This document shows, in pieces, positions 1 to 10,200 of a DNA stretch of 32,101 nucleotides. The stretch is taken from NCBI GenBank assembly GCA_020161315.1, contig JAIUOH010000036.1:1-32101 (forward strand), read 5' to 3'. A program made the translations under genes and the position numbers. The notes under the pieces are model-generated. The model searched no databases. It was not told the DNA's origin and saw only the letters and a program-made list of their open reading frames with translations. This stretch comes from Actinomycetota bacterium (lineage in GTDB: Bacteria > Actinomycetota > Actinomycetes > Actinomycetales > Microbacteriaceae). Within the stretch, counting starts at the first letter, position 1. Each line of letters opens with the position of its first letter.

Positions 1-52
1 GTTCGATCTCGATGCGGTCATCAAGGGTCAAGTGGCGGTAGTGTGCAGGCAA
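1..52 (-). CDS. IS30-family transposase, N-terminal fragment (runs off window)
   Basis: Read on the minus strand from a TTG at 52, the 17 visible codons give LPAHYRHLTLDDRIEIE. The block HYRHLTLDDRIEIE resembles the first segment of IS30-family transposases, which typically begin with a tyrosine, then LT-x-x-(D/E)R-x-x-IE at the start of the N-terminal helix-turn-helix. A GGAGG sequence lies about 11 bases upstream of the TTG, so this start is plausible. Only about 5% of the usual 350 or so residues are in view, so the family call rests on a short match plus the terminal sequence context. Confidence 0.5.
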   Translation of the reverse strand, partial: MPAHYRHLTLDDRIEIE

Positions 53-113
53 GGAAGCGCAACCCTCCGGGTCAAGGTGTGAACAACCACAACCTACGAG
101 GTGTTGCGCTTCC
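53..113 (-). repeat. Subterminal inverted repeat enclosing the transposase RBS (left IS)
   Basis: Perfect 11-bp arms, GGAAGCGCAAC at 53-63 and its complement at 103-113, enclose a 39-base loop. On the minus strand the outer arm lies in the IS end, the loop carries the GGAGG ribosome-binding site next to the inner arm, and the TTG start follows the inner arm directly. A transcript entering from outside would fold both arms; one started inside the element would lack the outer arm. Confidence 0.6.
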
Positions 114-115
114 GT

Positions 116-862
116 TTAGAATCCGGGCATGCCAACAAGCCGCTCCTCGCTGTCTACGATGGGGAGCGCGAGTAGCGAAAGATCAGTACAGCGACGGGCG
201 GCGTCCTCCGCTTGCTCCGTCGCCTTCGCCGTGTGCGGCTCCTGCATGAGCGCTGCGACCTCGAGCTTCGAGTCGGCACCGAGCAGGTCGCGCAGGCTGA
301 CGATACCAACGACATGACGCGCGTTGTCGAGCACGGGGATCGTGTACACGGTCTCCGCATCAGCAAGACGTTCGCGCACGCGATCGAGCGCCACAGCCAC
401 CGTTGCATGCTCTCGAACTGACACATACTCGGGGGTCATTCGACGGCCCGCGCTGCCCTGCGGGTAACCCAACAGCGCGGCGGTGAGTGCACGCTCCTCG
501 GTCGGCAGGTCGCGCAGGAGTCGCGTCGCGAGCGCAGCCGGCACTTCTTCAAGCAGCCATGCGCGGTCGTCGGGGTCGAGTTCGGCAAAGAGACGGGCGA
601 CCTCGGCATCGTGCAACCCTTCGAGCAGGTCTCCCTGCAGCGCCGGATCGAGCGCATCGAAGATAGCAACAGCCGATTCCTTCGGCAGCAGCCGGAACAT
701 GACGGCGCGCTGCCGCAGCGTAAGTCGCTCAAATACGGGGACCAGCTCTGCGTCGGGTAGAGGTGCGAGTGTGGTCGCGAGCGCTGCGAGGTCTTCGCTC
801 GCGAGCTGCTGCAAAATGTCGGCGGTCAGCTCGTCGATGGTTTGGATCTGCTGGGTGGTCAT
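116..862 (-). pseudogene. mgtE: Truncated MgtE magnesium channel (cytosolic N and CBS part only)
   Basis: MgtE is a homodimeric Mg2+ channel of about 450 residues: a helical N domain, two CBS domains that sense Mg2+, and a five-helix membrane pore. The 248 residues here hold the N domain (about residues 15-130, with the superhelical LxPxELxPVFERL and LDPDDRAWLLEEVP-type repeats), CBS1 (about 135-195, VSLRDLLGAD) and the beginning of CBS2 (about 200-245). The frame then ends in GMPGF and a stop that lies inside the IS terminus. The whole pore is missing, so no transport is expected. The start is the ATG at 862, with AGGAG shortly upstream. A short cytosolic fragment could still be made. Confidence 0.85.
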
Positions 863-1210
863 GGCAAGGCTCCTTGAAGAAATGGGAGCGCACGCCTACC
901 TATCGCGAACGGGGCGAAGAGGCGAGCGCATGTCCCGATTGATGACTGCAACTGTCACTGGGCATGAACTCACCTCGCTTCGATAAGGGATCAGCTCGCT
1001 CTCATTTGAAGAAAAGAACGATAACTACAATCCAACAGATCAGCCTAGCACTCGCGCTTCTGCCGAATCTGGCTCGGCACAAAACCCAAACCCCACCCCG
1101 CGACGAGCCAGGAAGCCCGCCCCTGATCTCAGTTCTCGTAGAAGATTTGCGCGACGCCAAGAGTCGGGTGCTCCAAGCTATGATCGAGGCAGCGGGTGAG
1201 AGGTGGCGCT
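863..1210. promoter_or_regulatory. Divergent intergenic region between mgtE' and the response regulator
   Basis: This stretch of about 350 bases carries no convincing gene; reading frames across it have no recognisable protein. It must hold the promoters of both neighbours. On the mgtE (minus) side the leader can fold: ATGCCC and GGGACAT (960-965 with 930-936) enclose an inner TGAC/GTCA stem (954-957 with 943-946). A TACAAT at 1026-1031 is a possible -10 for the response regulator, but no good -35 was found at the right spacing. Confidence 0.35.
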
Positions 1211-1855
1211 ATGGGGCACACGCGAATCGCGATCGTCGACGATCACGACCTCGTGTTCGTCGCGTTCGAAGCCCTGCTCGCGGGGCAAGAAGGTCTTGAA
1301 TACGTGCGCCACGCGAGCACGGTCACCGAGCTCACCCAGTGGGTGCGCGACGTCGACCTGGTGGTGCTTGATCTGCAGCTGAGCGACGGCAGCACCCCGG
1401 CAGACAACATCGCGGCGCTCACCGAGTGGGGCGCCCAGGTGCTCGTGCTGACCTCGGGCGAGAACCCCTACCTCGTGCGCGACGCCTCGCGCGCCGACCC
1501 GCTCGGCATCATTCGAAAATCTGCCCCCTCAGAGGTGCTGCTCGAGGCACTGAGGCTCGCTGCGCAGGGCGAACCCGTGGCATCAATCGAGTGGGCCTCG
1601 GCGCTCGACTCTGATCCTCTTCTTGCTTCTGCACCCCTCACCCCGCGCGAACGCGAGGTGCTCGAGCTCTATGCCTCGGGGGTGGGCGCGAAGCAGGTGG
1701 CCGCTCAGCTGTTCGTCAGCGAGAACACGGTGAATGACCACCTACGCCGCATCAAGCGCATCTACCGAGAGCTCGGTCGTCCGGCAGCAACAAAGGTTGA
1801 GCTGTACCAGCGTGGCCTCGAGGACGGCTATGTTCCCGCGCCGAAGCACGGCTGA
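1211..1855 (+). CDS. NarL/FixJ-type response regulator (REC + LuxR HTH)
   Basis: A 214-residue DNA-binding response regulator, expected to be phosphorylated by the kinase that overlaps its 3' end. The receiver domain covers about residues 1-120, with the acidic pair DD at 10-11, the phospho-acceptor D54 in VVLDLQL, and a conserved-type lysine in IIRKSAPSE. The LuxR/GerE helix-turn-helix covers about 145-205 (LTPREREVLELYASG, then VSENTVNDHLRRIKRIY). I place the start at the ATG at 1211 because AGAGGTGG sits just before it and the protein then begins directly with the first receiver strand (TRIAIVDDHD); a GTG at 1196 in the same frame is the alternative. The conserved LxPxxD/S active-site loop reads LQLSDGS, still normal for the family. 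The target genes are not shown by sequence, but the adjacent giant surface-protein gene is the obvious candidate. Confidence 0.9.
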   Translation: MGHTRIAIVDDHDLVFVAFEALLAGQEGLEYVRHASTVTELTQWVRDVDLVVLDLQLSDGSTPADNIAALTEWGAQVLVLTSGENPYLVRDASRADPLGIIRKSAPSEVLLEALRLAAQGEPVASIEWASALDSDPLLASAPLTPREREVLELYASGVGAKQVAAQLFVSENTVNDHLRRIKRIYRELGRPAATKVELYQRGLEDGYVPAPKHG

Positions 1856-4007
1856 GTTCGGCCCGGCCGAACGCTCGACCCGCCGGCTCTTTCTCGCGGC
1901 CGCGATCGCCCTGGCCCTCATCGCATTCGCCGCGTTCCTTGTTCCGCAGTTCGTGCCCGCGTCATCTCGCCCCACCGGCGCCATTTCATGGCGCCCCACT
2001 GCACTCGGCGCGGCGATGCTCGTCAGCCTGCTGCTGTGGGAGCTGCGTGGCGCGTGGTTCGCTATGGCGGGGTGGGTGGCGTTTATCGAGCTACCGATTC
2101 TTGCGACGGGCGTGGTTGCCCAAGCGCAGAACCCGATTACGCTAACGCAGGGCACCCTCGGCGTCGTTGTCGACCTTTCTGTCCCGAGCAGCCAAGCAGC
2201 CAGCGTGAGCATCGACCCGTCAGCCCTCACGACGTTTGCGACGTTCTCGCAGGCAGTGCTGACAGGCCTAGTGATCGGATTTGTGGGCACAGTTGTGCTC
2301 AGGTTGAGCCGTTCTGCCGATGCGGCTGCAGTGCTGCGCGAGCGCATCGTCTCGACAGCCGCGGCTGAAGCAGGGGCGAACGCGGCGCGAGCCCGAGCCG
2401 CCGCACTCGTGCATGACGAAGTGCTCTCGACCCTCAACCTCGCCGCATCGCCGCTGTTGCACGATCGTGAGCAGCTGGCTCGCCAAGCGACCCAGGCACG
2501 CGCGCTGCTTGCCGATGCGAGCGAGCACGAGCCGAGGTCGCTACCCGTAGCGCTGCGCGATGATGCCCTGGCGCTCGACCCAGAAGCCACATTCACAATA
2601 GTTGGCGAGCCGACAGACAGGCTTGGCGATGCGCTCGGCGCAATCACCGGCAACGCCCCGCCCGTGCTCCGTGGCGCCATGCGCCAGGCCCTGCGAAACA
2701 GCATCTTGCACGCGGGATCGGCCGCGCACCGGCAGGTATCGATTGTGTTTCGGGGCAACAGCCTCGAGATCGTAGTGTCTGATGATGGCGTCGGCTTCGA
2801 CCCTGCCGACATTTCGACCGGGCGCCTCGGGCTGCGCACAAGCGCCCAGGCGGTGCGCTCGGTCGACGGAGACGTCGTCGTGTCGAGCAACCCGGGGGCC
2901 GGAACCCGGGTCAGCATCGTCTGGCCCGCGGCGTCAATGCACGCAGAAACCGCACCGACGCCGGCGAAAACAGCGCCGATGGCGCCACCAGCGACCACCA
3001 CAATCGAACAGCTCACGATCACGCAGAACCTCGGCGAAGCATCCCTCGTGCGCGTCGGCGTCACGACCACCGCGATCGCATTCGTGCTCACGCAGCTGGC
3101 ACTCGCCGCGCTCGCGTCAACGACTGCAACACACCTGTGGGCACCCTGGATCGTGCTGGTGCAGCTGCTCGCGGCGGCAGCCCTGCTGCAACACAGATAT
3201 AGGGGCCCGCTCGGTCGCGCGCAGGCGGCGTTTGCGGGCTGCCTCGCTATTTCGGCGACGCTCACCGGGCTGCTCAGCGCACCGTTCGAGGTCGGTGAGC
3301 TCTGGTTTGCGGGGGCCTCTGCCTTTCTGCTCACGGCACTCGCGTTTCGCGGGTATCCGGCGCTCGCCGGCCTCGGCGGCCTGCTGCTTTCGGCGCTTGT
3401 GGTCACGAGCGGCCTCTCGAACGGGGCGCCCCCATTCACCCTCGCAGCGGTATCGATTCGGCCGTTCGGTGTCGTCTGCTTTGCAGTGGGGCTTACCTTT
3501 GCAATCGCCGCACTGCTCAAGCGCATTGCAAAAGAGATCGCGGCCACCGAAACAGCCTCGACCAAAGAGTCGTGGGAGCACAGCGCCCGCACCGAGCTCA
3601 CCTCGCAGGTGAACGAGGTGCGTGATCTCGTCGATGACATTCTCAGCAGGGTCGCCAGCGGTCACCACCCCTCACCGGCGGAGCGAGCACATATCACCGC
3701 GCTCGAGGGCCGGCTTCGCGACCGCATTCGGGCCGGCAGACTCGCCGCCGAGCCGCTGCTCAGTTCTGCCATGCGAGCGCGCGAACGCGGGGTCGATGTG
3801 CTGCTGCTCGACGACCGCGAGGGCGAGCTGCCGCCAGACTTTGACCTGGCGCACGCCGCAGCACAAGTTGCGGCCGCCTGCGAGGGCGCCACCGAGCGGG
3901 TGACAGCCCGAGTCATGCCCGCGGGGCGATCCTCGGTGCTCTCACTCGTGGTCGACGGTGCGCCAGCTGCGCTCGAACATGCCCACCACACTCACACAAT
4001 CACGTAG
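1830..4007 (+). CDS. Two-module membrane histidine kinase
   Basis: A 725-residue sensor kinase starting at the ATG at 1830, inside the regulator gene (26-base overlap, GAGGA just upstream), so translation is probably coupled. Module 1 has N-terminal membrane segments (about residues 20-150), a dimerisation helix with the likely phospho-histidine H195 (LVHDEVLSTLN, HisKA_3-like) and a GHKL ATPase domain with N290 (RQALRNSILHAG), D319 (VSDDGVGFD) and a GLRT/GAGTRVSIVWP end. Module 2 begins near residue 409 with a second set of five to six membrane segments, then a cytosolic tail of about 150 residues that has a helical stretch but no recognisable N, G1 or G2 ATP-binding boxes. Typical NarL-pair kinases end after the first ATPase domain, so the second half looks like a degenerate duplicate or a separate sensor. 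A long antisense frame here is a coding shadow. Confidence 0.85.
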   Translation: MFPRRSTAEFGPAERSTRRLFLAAAIALALIAFAAFLVPQFVPASSRPTGAISWRPTALGAAMLVSLLLWELRGAWFAMAGWVAFIELPILATGVVAQAQNPITLTQGTLGVVVDLSVPSSQAASVSIDPSALTTFATFSQAVLTGLVIGFVGTVVLRLSRSADAAAVLRERIVSTAAAEAGANAARARAAALVHDEVLSTLNLAASPLLHDREQLARQATQARALLADASEHEPRSLPVALRDDALALDPEATFTIVGEPTDRLGDALGAITGNAPPVLRGAMRQALRNSILHAGSAAHRQVSIVFRGNSLEIVVSDDGVGFDPADISTGRLGLRTSAQAVRSVDGDVVVSSNPGAGTRVSIVWPAASMHAETAPTPAKTAPMAPPATTTIEQLTITQNLGEASLVRVGVTTTAIAFVLTQLALAALASTTATHLWAPWIVLVQLLAAAALLQHRYRGPLGRAQAAFAGCLAISATLTGLLSAPFEVGELWFAGASAFLLTALAFRGYPALAGLGGLLLSALVVTSGLSNGAPPFTLAAVSIRPFGVVCFAVGLTFAIAALLKRIAKEIAATETASTKESWEHSARTELTSQVNEVRDLVDDILSRVASGHHPSPAERAHITALEGRLRDRIRAGRLAAEPLLSSAMRARERGVDVLLLDDREGELPPDFDLAHAAAQVAAACEGATERVTARVMPAGRSSVLSLVVDGAPAALEHAHHTHTIT

Positions 4008-4202
4008 TCACCCAAAAACCACTATTTTCTGTGGTCGGTCGACACCCCGCTGCGGCGCAAAGCGATCTACTGTCAAAAGTATTACCGACGCCGACCACCC
4101 CTGACTTTGGCCGTAAGGCTCCCCTCGCATCGACCAGGATGCTCTGCGTAGCGCACGCGGCGACGTACCCGCGCCTGGCAACGACGAGGCTGGAGAGCCA
4201 CC
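4008..4202. promoter_or_regulatory. Regulatory gap before the giant surface-protein gene, with inverted GTGGTCGG sites
   Basis: The gap holds an 8-bp perfect inverted repeat, GTGGTCGG at 4031-4038 and CCGACCAC at 4091-4098, centres 60 bases apart. The first copy is also the right arm of a small hairpin (ACCAC at 4018-4022 with GTGGT at 4031-4035, preceded by five A residues), which could act as a weak terminator for the kinase gene. The spaced sites are good candidates for the binding of the upstream LuxR-type regulator. GGAGAG lies 7 bases before the ATG at 4203. No clear -35/-10 pair was identified. Confidence 0.4.
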
Positions 4203-7200
4203 ATGACGAGGATCACCCGACCCGAACAGGCGGGCACATTGCTTGCGGGGGCCTGGATCAGCTACCGGCGCGCCTTTGTGCGTAGCGGTGCGGTGCTGCT
4301 GCTCGCGTCGCTCATCGTCGGCACCGCAGCCGCGCTCTTGGTCTCGGCGATTCCCTTGCTTGCGCGCGCACAGTTGTCGCTCGTGCTCAACAGCGCAGGC
4401 ACCGGCATCAGCGCCGACGGCCTCGCACTTCTGCTCGGCCAGATCGCCCTGCCGCTCGCGCTCATCGGCGTGCTGCTCACGGCCACCAGCCAGGTTGCGC
4501 TCGTGCGCATGCTGCACGGCGCGCACGATGGACAGCAGGTGCGGCTCGGCGCCGCACTTCTGCACGGAGCCCGCTATGCGCTGCCCGCGTCGACCGCCCT
4601 GGTGCTGACGACGCTCACGATCGCTCTGCTCGCGGTCGGTAGCCCTTTGCTCATGGTGCTCGGCGCGCTGGGCCTGCTCGCGCACCTCGCGGCGAAGCTC
4701 TCCGGGCGCCGCCTACCCGTGCCCCTCTGGTGGTGCGTTGCCGCGGTGATTCCGTTCGGCGCCGCGGCGGTCGCGGCAGTTCGTTGCTCGGCTGCGGTCG
4801 CGGTGATCGCGCTCGAGGGGCACGGCCCGATCCGCGCAATCAAGCGCTCAACCGAGATCACTGCCCGGGCACCGTGGCTTTCGGCCGTCGCGCTCACTGC
4901 AGCCTTCGCGGCATACTTTCTGCTGCAGGCGGGGGTCGGCCTGCTCGCGTACACGGGCATCGCACCCTCGCTGCTCAGCGTGCTGAGCCTCACCGCGCAG
5001 GTGCTGACCTTCGCGTTTCCTGTCGCCGTCATCACCGAACTCACCCGCACGTTGCGAGGCGACGAGCACTCGGCGATCCCCCTCGCCAAAGCAAAGCGCG
5101 CGGTGCACATGCCACTCGTTGCGAGCACCGTGAGCGTGGCGCTGCTGGTTGGCATGGTGCAGCTTGCACCATTCGGGCAGGTGCCCGCCGCGCAGGCGAC
5201 GGTCGAGATGCCCGCCGGTGATACTGGCGAGGTTCCGTTGGTATTTGGCGACGAGGATCCCCCGCCCGCCGAGACACCACCCCCGGGTGGGGAGCAACCG
5301 CCCGAAGGCGGCGAAGGCGGCGAAACCCCGCCGGGTGAAGGCGGCGGCGACCCGCAAAACTTCCTCTTCAACCCCGTGCTCAGCGTTGCCGAGGGCGAGC
5401 TGACCGCGCCCAATGCGCCCGTCACGCTGCGCGTTGAAGCGAGCACCGCCGGTGGCGGGCAGGTGCCTTACACGTTCTGGATCAACGTCTACGCTTTCGA
5501 CTCGAATGACGAACGCGAGTTGCTCACGAATTGGTACCCGATTCAGGCGTCAGGTGGCGGCCAAGACGCCTCGTTTCAGGTCAACTCGCAAGGTGTGCAG
5601 CACCCTCTCACCGCGGGGCAGCACCGCTTCGTGGTCGAGACCGAGTTTCGCGCGGTGCGCACCGGCGCAACGCAGACCGGCCCAACGCTCAACATCACGC
5701 ACACAATTGCCGAGATTGACGCGACAACTTGGGTCGCCCTAACCGGCCCGAGCGCCCCGATCTACGGCGACGAATCGGCACAGCTGACCGCTACCGTAAG
5801 CGGCGACAGCGGCCGCGCGACTTCAGGCAGCGTGACGTTTCAACCCGTAGGCAATGCGGGGGCAGCAGTCACCACCGACGTCGATAGCCAGGGTGTTGCG
5901 ACGGCCTCGTTCTCGGGCCTCAGCGTCGGCAGTCACAACTTTGAGGCGGTCTATAGCTGGCCCCTGGCTGGCATCGTCACCGAGCCAGACACGATCACCG
6001 TCACGGTGCTGCCCTACCCGACCGCGCTCACCATGAGCGCACCTCCCGCCGACACCCAGTTCGGCCAGAACGCGTCGTTTGCGGTGACGCTGCAGAGTTT
6101 GCACGGCGGGCCACCGCCCGCAGGCTCTATCGAGCTAGTGTCTAGTGCCGATCCCACGCAGGTGCTGAGCACGTTGCCGGTCGCGACCGACGGCTTCGCA
6201 GGTGGTGTCTTTCACGGCACCCTGGCGACCGCGGCGTTGCCTGTCGGCACCAACTCGCTCTCTGCCCGCTTCATGCCGGGCAGCGGCCAACACTCGGCAT
6301 CCGAGTCCGACTCAGTGACGCACCAGGTCGCGCAGGTACCCATTTCGGTGAGCATCGCGTCGAGCAACGGCTGGTCGCTGCCCCGGGGCGCCTGGACCGA
6401 CCTCACCGTCGAATTTCAGACAGCAGCCGGCGCCGCACCGATCCCTCCGGGCGGCACCGTCGTGCTCATGATCGGCGACGAGAGGCAAGAGTTTCAGCTC
6501 ACCGGCAATGAAGGCATGGTCACCACCCGCCTCACAAGCATCGAAGAGGATCAGCGCCTCTCTGCAACCCTCACTGGCTACGCGACGCACACCTCGGGCA
6601 CGGCGACCGCTGACATCACGCTGCGCGCCGCGGTGCCGACGCTGAGCCTTGCACTCACCGACCCAGCGCTGCCGGGGGCAGCCCAGGGGTTCACAGCATA
6701 CGTCAACGGCGAGACGAGCGTGCACCCGATGAGCGGGCGGGTCGAGGTGCGCAAGAATGGCGCAACTACCTGGCAGTCGATTGACGTCGACACCGATGGC
6801 CGGGCAACGTTCTCGCTCGCGCTCGGCCTCGGCGAACACGTGCTCGAAGCGCGCTACCGCAGCGACAGGCCCACCGAATTTGAAGACACCGATACCGTCG
6901 AATCGACGTTTACTATCGGCCGCATCGCAACCGCTCTTGCCGCGCAGACCCCTGCGACCCCGCCCCGGGTCGGCGAACCCTACCAGCTCGTTGTTGAGGC
7001 GACGAACGACGCGGGCGCAGCGGCACTCGCGGGGCCCGAGGGCGAGATGACTGTCGAGCGCGTGGTCGCGGGCGGAGGGCCTGCCGTCGTAGTGGCCTCG
7101 GGTGCCCTCGCGAACGGCATCGCAACACTCGCCATCACCGGCGCGGTCGCTGGTGATGACACACTGCGCATTCACTATGGGGGGTCACAAACACACAGCT

Positions 7201-10200
7201 CGGCCACCGCAGAACTCACGGTTCCGGTGCGGCTGTGGGGTTCGACGACCTCGCTCGGGGCGCTGCCCGCGTCTGTCATGGTCGGCGAAGCGGTCGAGCT
7301 CGTTGCGACCGTGACGAGCGACGCCCCCGCGGCCATAGCCGGCGTGGTTGGCGGGCAGGTCGAGTTTTCGCTCGCCGGGCAGGTCATCGGCACCGCAGCG
7401 GTCGCCGCCAGCGGCACCGCGAGACTGCAGACGACGGCCCCCTCCACTGGCTCTCACGAAGTGCAGGCCCGCTATCTCGGGGCCATCGGCGCCATCGCCA
7501 CGAGCGCATCGCAGGCGCAGCTGACCGTCACGAAGGCGGCGACCAGCGTGCAGCTTACGGTCGACCCCGAGACCCCAATCTCGCGCCAGGCCGTACAGAT
7601 CACGGCCAGGGTGCTCGTCGACCCCGCCAGCTCGGCCAGCGTAAGCGGCGCCGGCACCATCACCCTGAGCGGCACGCTGCTCGGCGGGCTACAAAGCCAG
7701 ACGATCGGCCCGGATGGCAGCACCACGTTCGTGGTCGTCGCCCCGATCGCAGAGGGCGACGTATTCGGGGTCGATGCCGCCTACTCGGGCGCTGCACAGT
7801 TCGCGGCCTCGGCGAACTCGGCCCACGTGCGGGTGAACGCGGCACCGGTGACGCTCGCGGTGCAGGCGCCCGCAAGCGTCACCGCGGGCGATCAGGCGAC
7901 GGTACGCGTGCAGATGAGCACCGCGAGCGGCACCCCCGTGCCGCACGGCGGGTGGCTCGACCTCTACTCCGGCAGCACGCAGCTCGACTCACAGCAGCTC
8001 TCGCAGGCTACCGGCGGCACGGTCGACTTCACCGTCTCGACGCCGACACAGCTCGCAATCGGCGAGCACCAACTCACCGCAAAGCTTCGAGGCGCCTACG
8101 GTTACCTGCCCGCAACCTCACCAGCGACGCAGCTCGCCGTACAAGGCCGCGAGACCGAGGTGCTGCTGTTCCTCAACCCCAGCGGCAGCTCTCCACGCGG
8201 CACGGCACTCACCGCGACCGCTCGCGTCGACGTGGTGTGGTCAAACGACAGGCCGACCGGCCAGGTCTGGCTGCGAAACGGCGACCAGGTGCTCGCGCAG
8301 ACCACGCTCACCAGCTACGACGGCGACCGCGGCATCGCGACCTTTGAGGTCAGCGACCTGCTCATCGGTGCCTACGATCTCAAGGCCGAGTACCTGCCAA
8401 CGGGTAACATGAACGCGGGCGCGATGTCTGCCGCGGTGCACCACGAGATCACGGGCCGCGCCGTCAGCCTGCAGGCAAACTTCGCGGCGCTCACGGTCGG
8501 AAACGACGGCGCCGTGACTGTCGACGTCACCGACACGAACGCCACCGGCGGCAGCACTCCTCAGGGCGAGATCGACATCTCGACCGGCGGCTCCGTGGTA
8601 GCGAGCGGCTACCTGACTCCGGTTGCCGCAGGGGCGCTCACCTCACGCGCGACCATCACGATCCCGCTCGCTGTATTGCAAGGTGGCGACCAGCAGTTCA
8701 CGATCTCGTATCGCCAGAGCGACAACGTGCACTCGATCGCATCGCAGACGGTCACCCGCCCCGTCGCAAAACTCACACCGGGCCTCAGCCTCACCGCCGT
8801 CAGCCTGCCGAGCAGCATTCAGTGGGGTGACGAGCTGCGCGTGCGCGCGATCGTGCAGCGCTCGAGCGAGAGCGGTGCGCTCGCCCTGCCGCTGCCGAGC
8901 GGGGCCGTCACCGTGAAGCTCTCAGATGGCACGGTCTGCACGCCGGTCGGCATTGAGCACCGCTGCGTGCCACAGGGCCCCGGCCCTGTGCGGGTCATCG
9001 CCGGGCTCGCCGCCGACACGAACTACCTCGCGAAAGACGCGACGCTCGACCTCGGCACCGCGAGCAAGCGCACGCCGGCCCTCACCGCATCCGCCTCTTA
9101 CCCGGGGTCAGAGCTCGAGACCGGCACCCGTGTGCGCCTCGATTGGCAGCTGACCGGCCCCAGCGTGCGGCCGCAGCTCAGCGGCCTGCCGCAGGGGGCC
9201 GTTTGCCTGGGCGAGGCCACTGGCTATTGCGAGTTCAGCTACGACGTCAGCGCTGGCGGCATGGCCCAGCAGCTGCGAGTCGAATATGCGGGTGACTCGA
9301 GGTGGGCCGCCGCAACTCCCTGGCAGCAGAGCCTCACCCCGGCCGCCTGCTACGCCGTGCCTATTCGCGTCGAGCCTGCGGGCAGCGGCACCGTGGCGAT
9401 CGCCGTCAGCACCGGCGGGCGCTGCACCAACGGCGACTACCGCGATGGCGCCCGCATCGGCGTGCGGGCCACCCCAACGGCCTCGAGCGACCCGGCCGCA
9501 AGGTACGAGCTCGACAACATCAGCGGCGCGGCCGCGTCTACCGCGGTCGGTGACCTCGTCTGGCTCACCGTCGGGAGTGGCACCGGCAAGATCAGCGAAG
9601 TCATCGCAAGATTCGTGAGGTCTGCGGCCTGCTACCCGGTCACTCTGCAGCAGATCGGCCTCGGCGGCGAGCGCGTGCCCGGCACCATGAGCATCGATCA
9701 GCAGCCGAACTGCCCTGGCCAGACAGGCTGGCAGTCGGTCGGCACCAGTCGCAGCGGCCACGAGCTCTCTACGGGTGCCGTGGGTTGGTATCTGGGCGGC
9801 ACGAAACTGGTCGCTCGCGCGACGGCGCTTGGTGGCGGCGAGTTCTATGCGGGGCGAGTCGCTGCCGACAACGAGGCGACGCTCGGCACCGCGGCCTGGC
9901 AACAGCGCATGCCCGGCAGCTTCACAGTGAGCGAAGCGACTCGGGTGCAGGCCCGTTTCGGTACCCCGTGCGTGCCCGTCACCCTGCGCAGCGAGGGCCC
10001 GGGCACCGTCACGCTGCTGAGCACCCCGAATTGCCTAGACACCCTGCGCGCCGATCAGTACACGCTGGGCAGCGAGGTGCGCTGGCAGGCCACCCCCGAC
10101 GCCAAGGTCTTCGGCTACGTCGATAAGACGAGCGCTGGCGGTTCGCTGCAAACGGCAGAAAATGCGGTGGATCGCGCCCTCGGCCTCGCGACCTACACGA

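Larger units (their letters stand above)
1..122 (-). mobile_element. 5' end of an IS30-like insertion sequence (left edge)
   Basis: The element runs off the left edge of the window and is read on the minus strand. Three things mark it: the start of a transposase-like reading frame at 52, a terminal sequence with TTCTAA followed by CGCAACACC (minus strand, about 122 to 100), and the abrupt end of the mgtE reading frame at this point. The element at the right edge has the same TTCTAA and CGCAACACC blocks with the same spacing but different bases in between, so the two look like different members of one family. The outer boundary is uncertain by about 5 bases and no target duplication can be tested because the other end is outside the window. 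Confidence 0.55.

Noticed and set aside
863-1000. M-box magnesium riboswitch before mgtE
   Set aside because: The conserved core (GGTGAGGCTCC-type segment and its partners) is not present; only a simple hairpin is visible.
964-1299. 111-codon frame upstream of the response regulator
   Set aside because: It overlaps the regulator start out of frame and has no plausible ribosome-binding site or family resemblance.
1742-3640. Very long antisense open frame opposite the kinase gene
   Set aside because: It is the usual GC-rich coding shadow: low-complexity Ser/Ala/Arg protein without family features, opposite a well-supported kinase.
7235-8347. Long Arg/Gly-rich open frame within the giant gene
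   Set aside because: Out-of-frame shadow of the Ig-like region; composition is that of a frame-shifted GC-rich gene.
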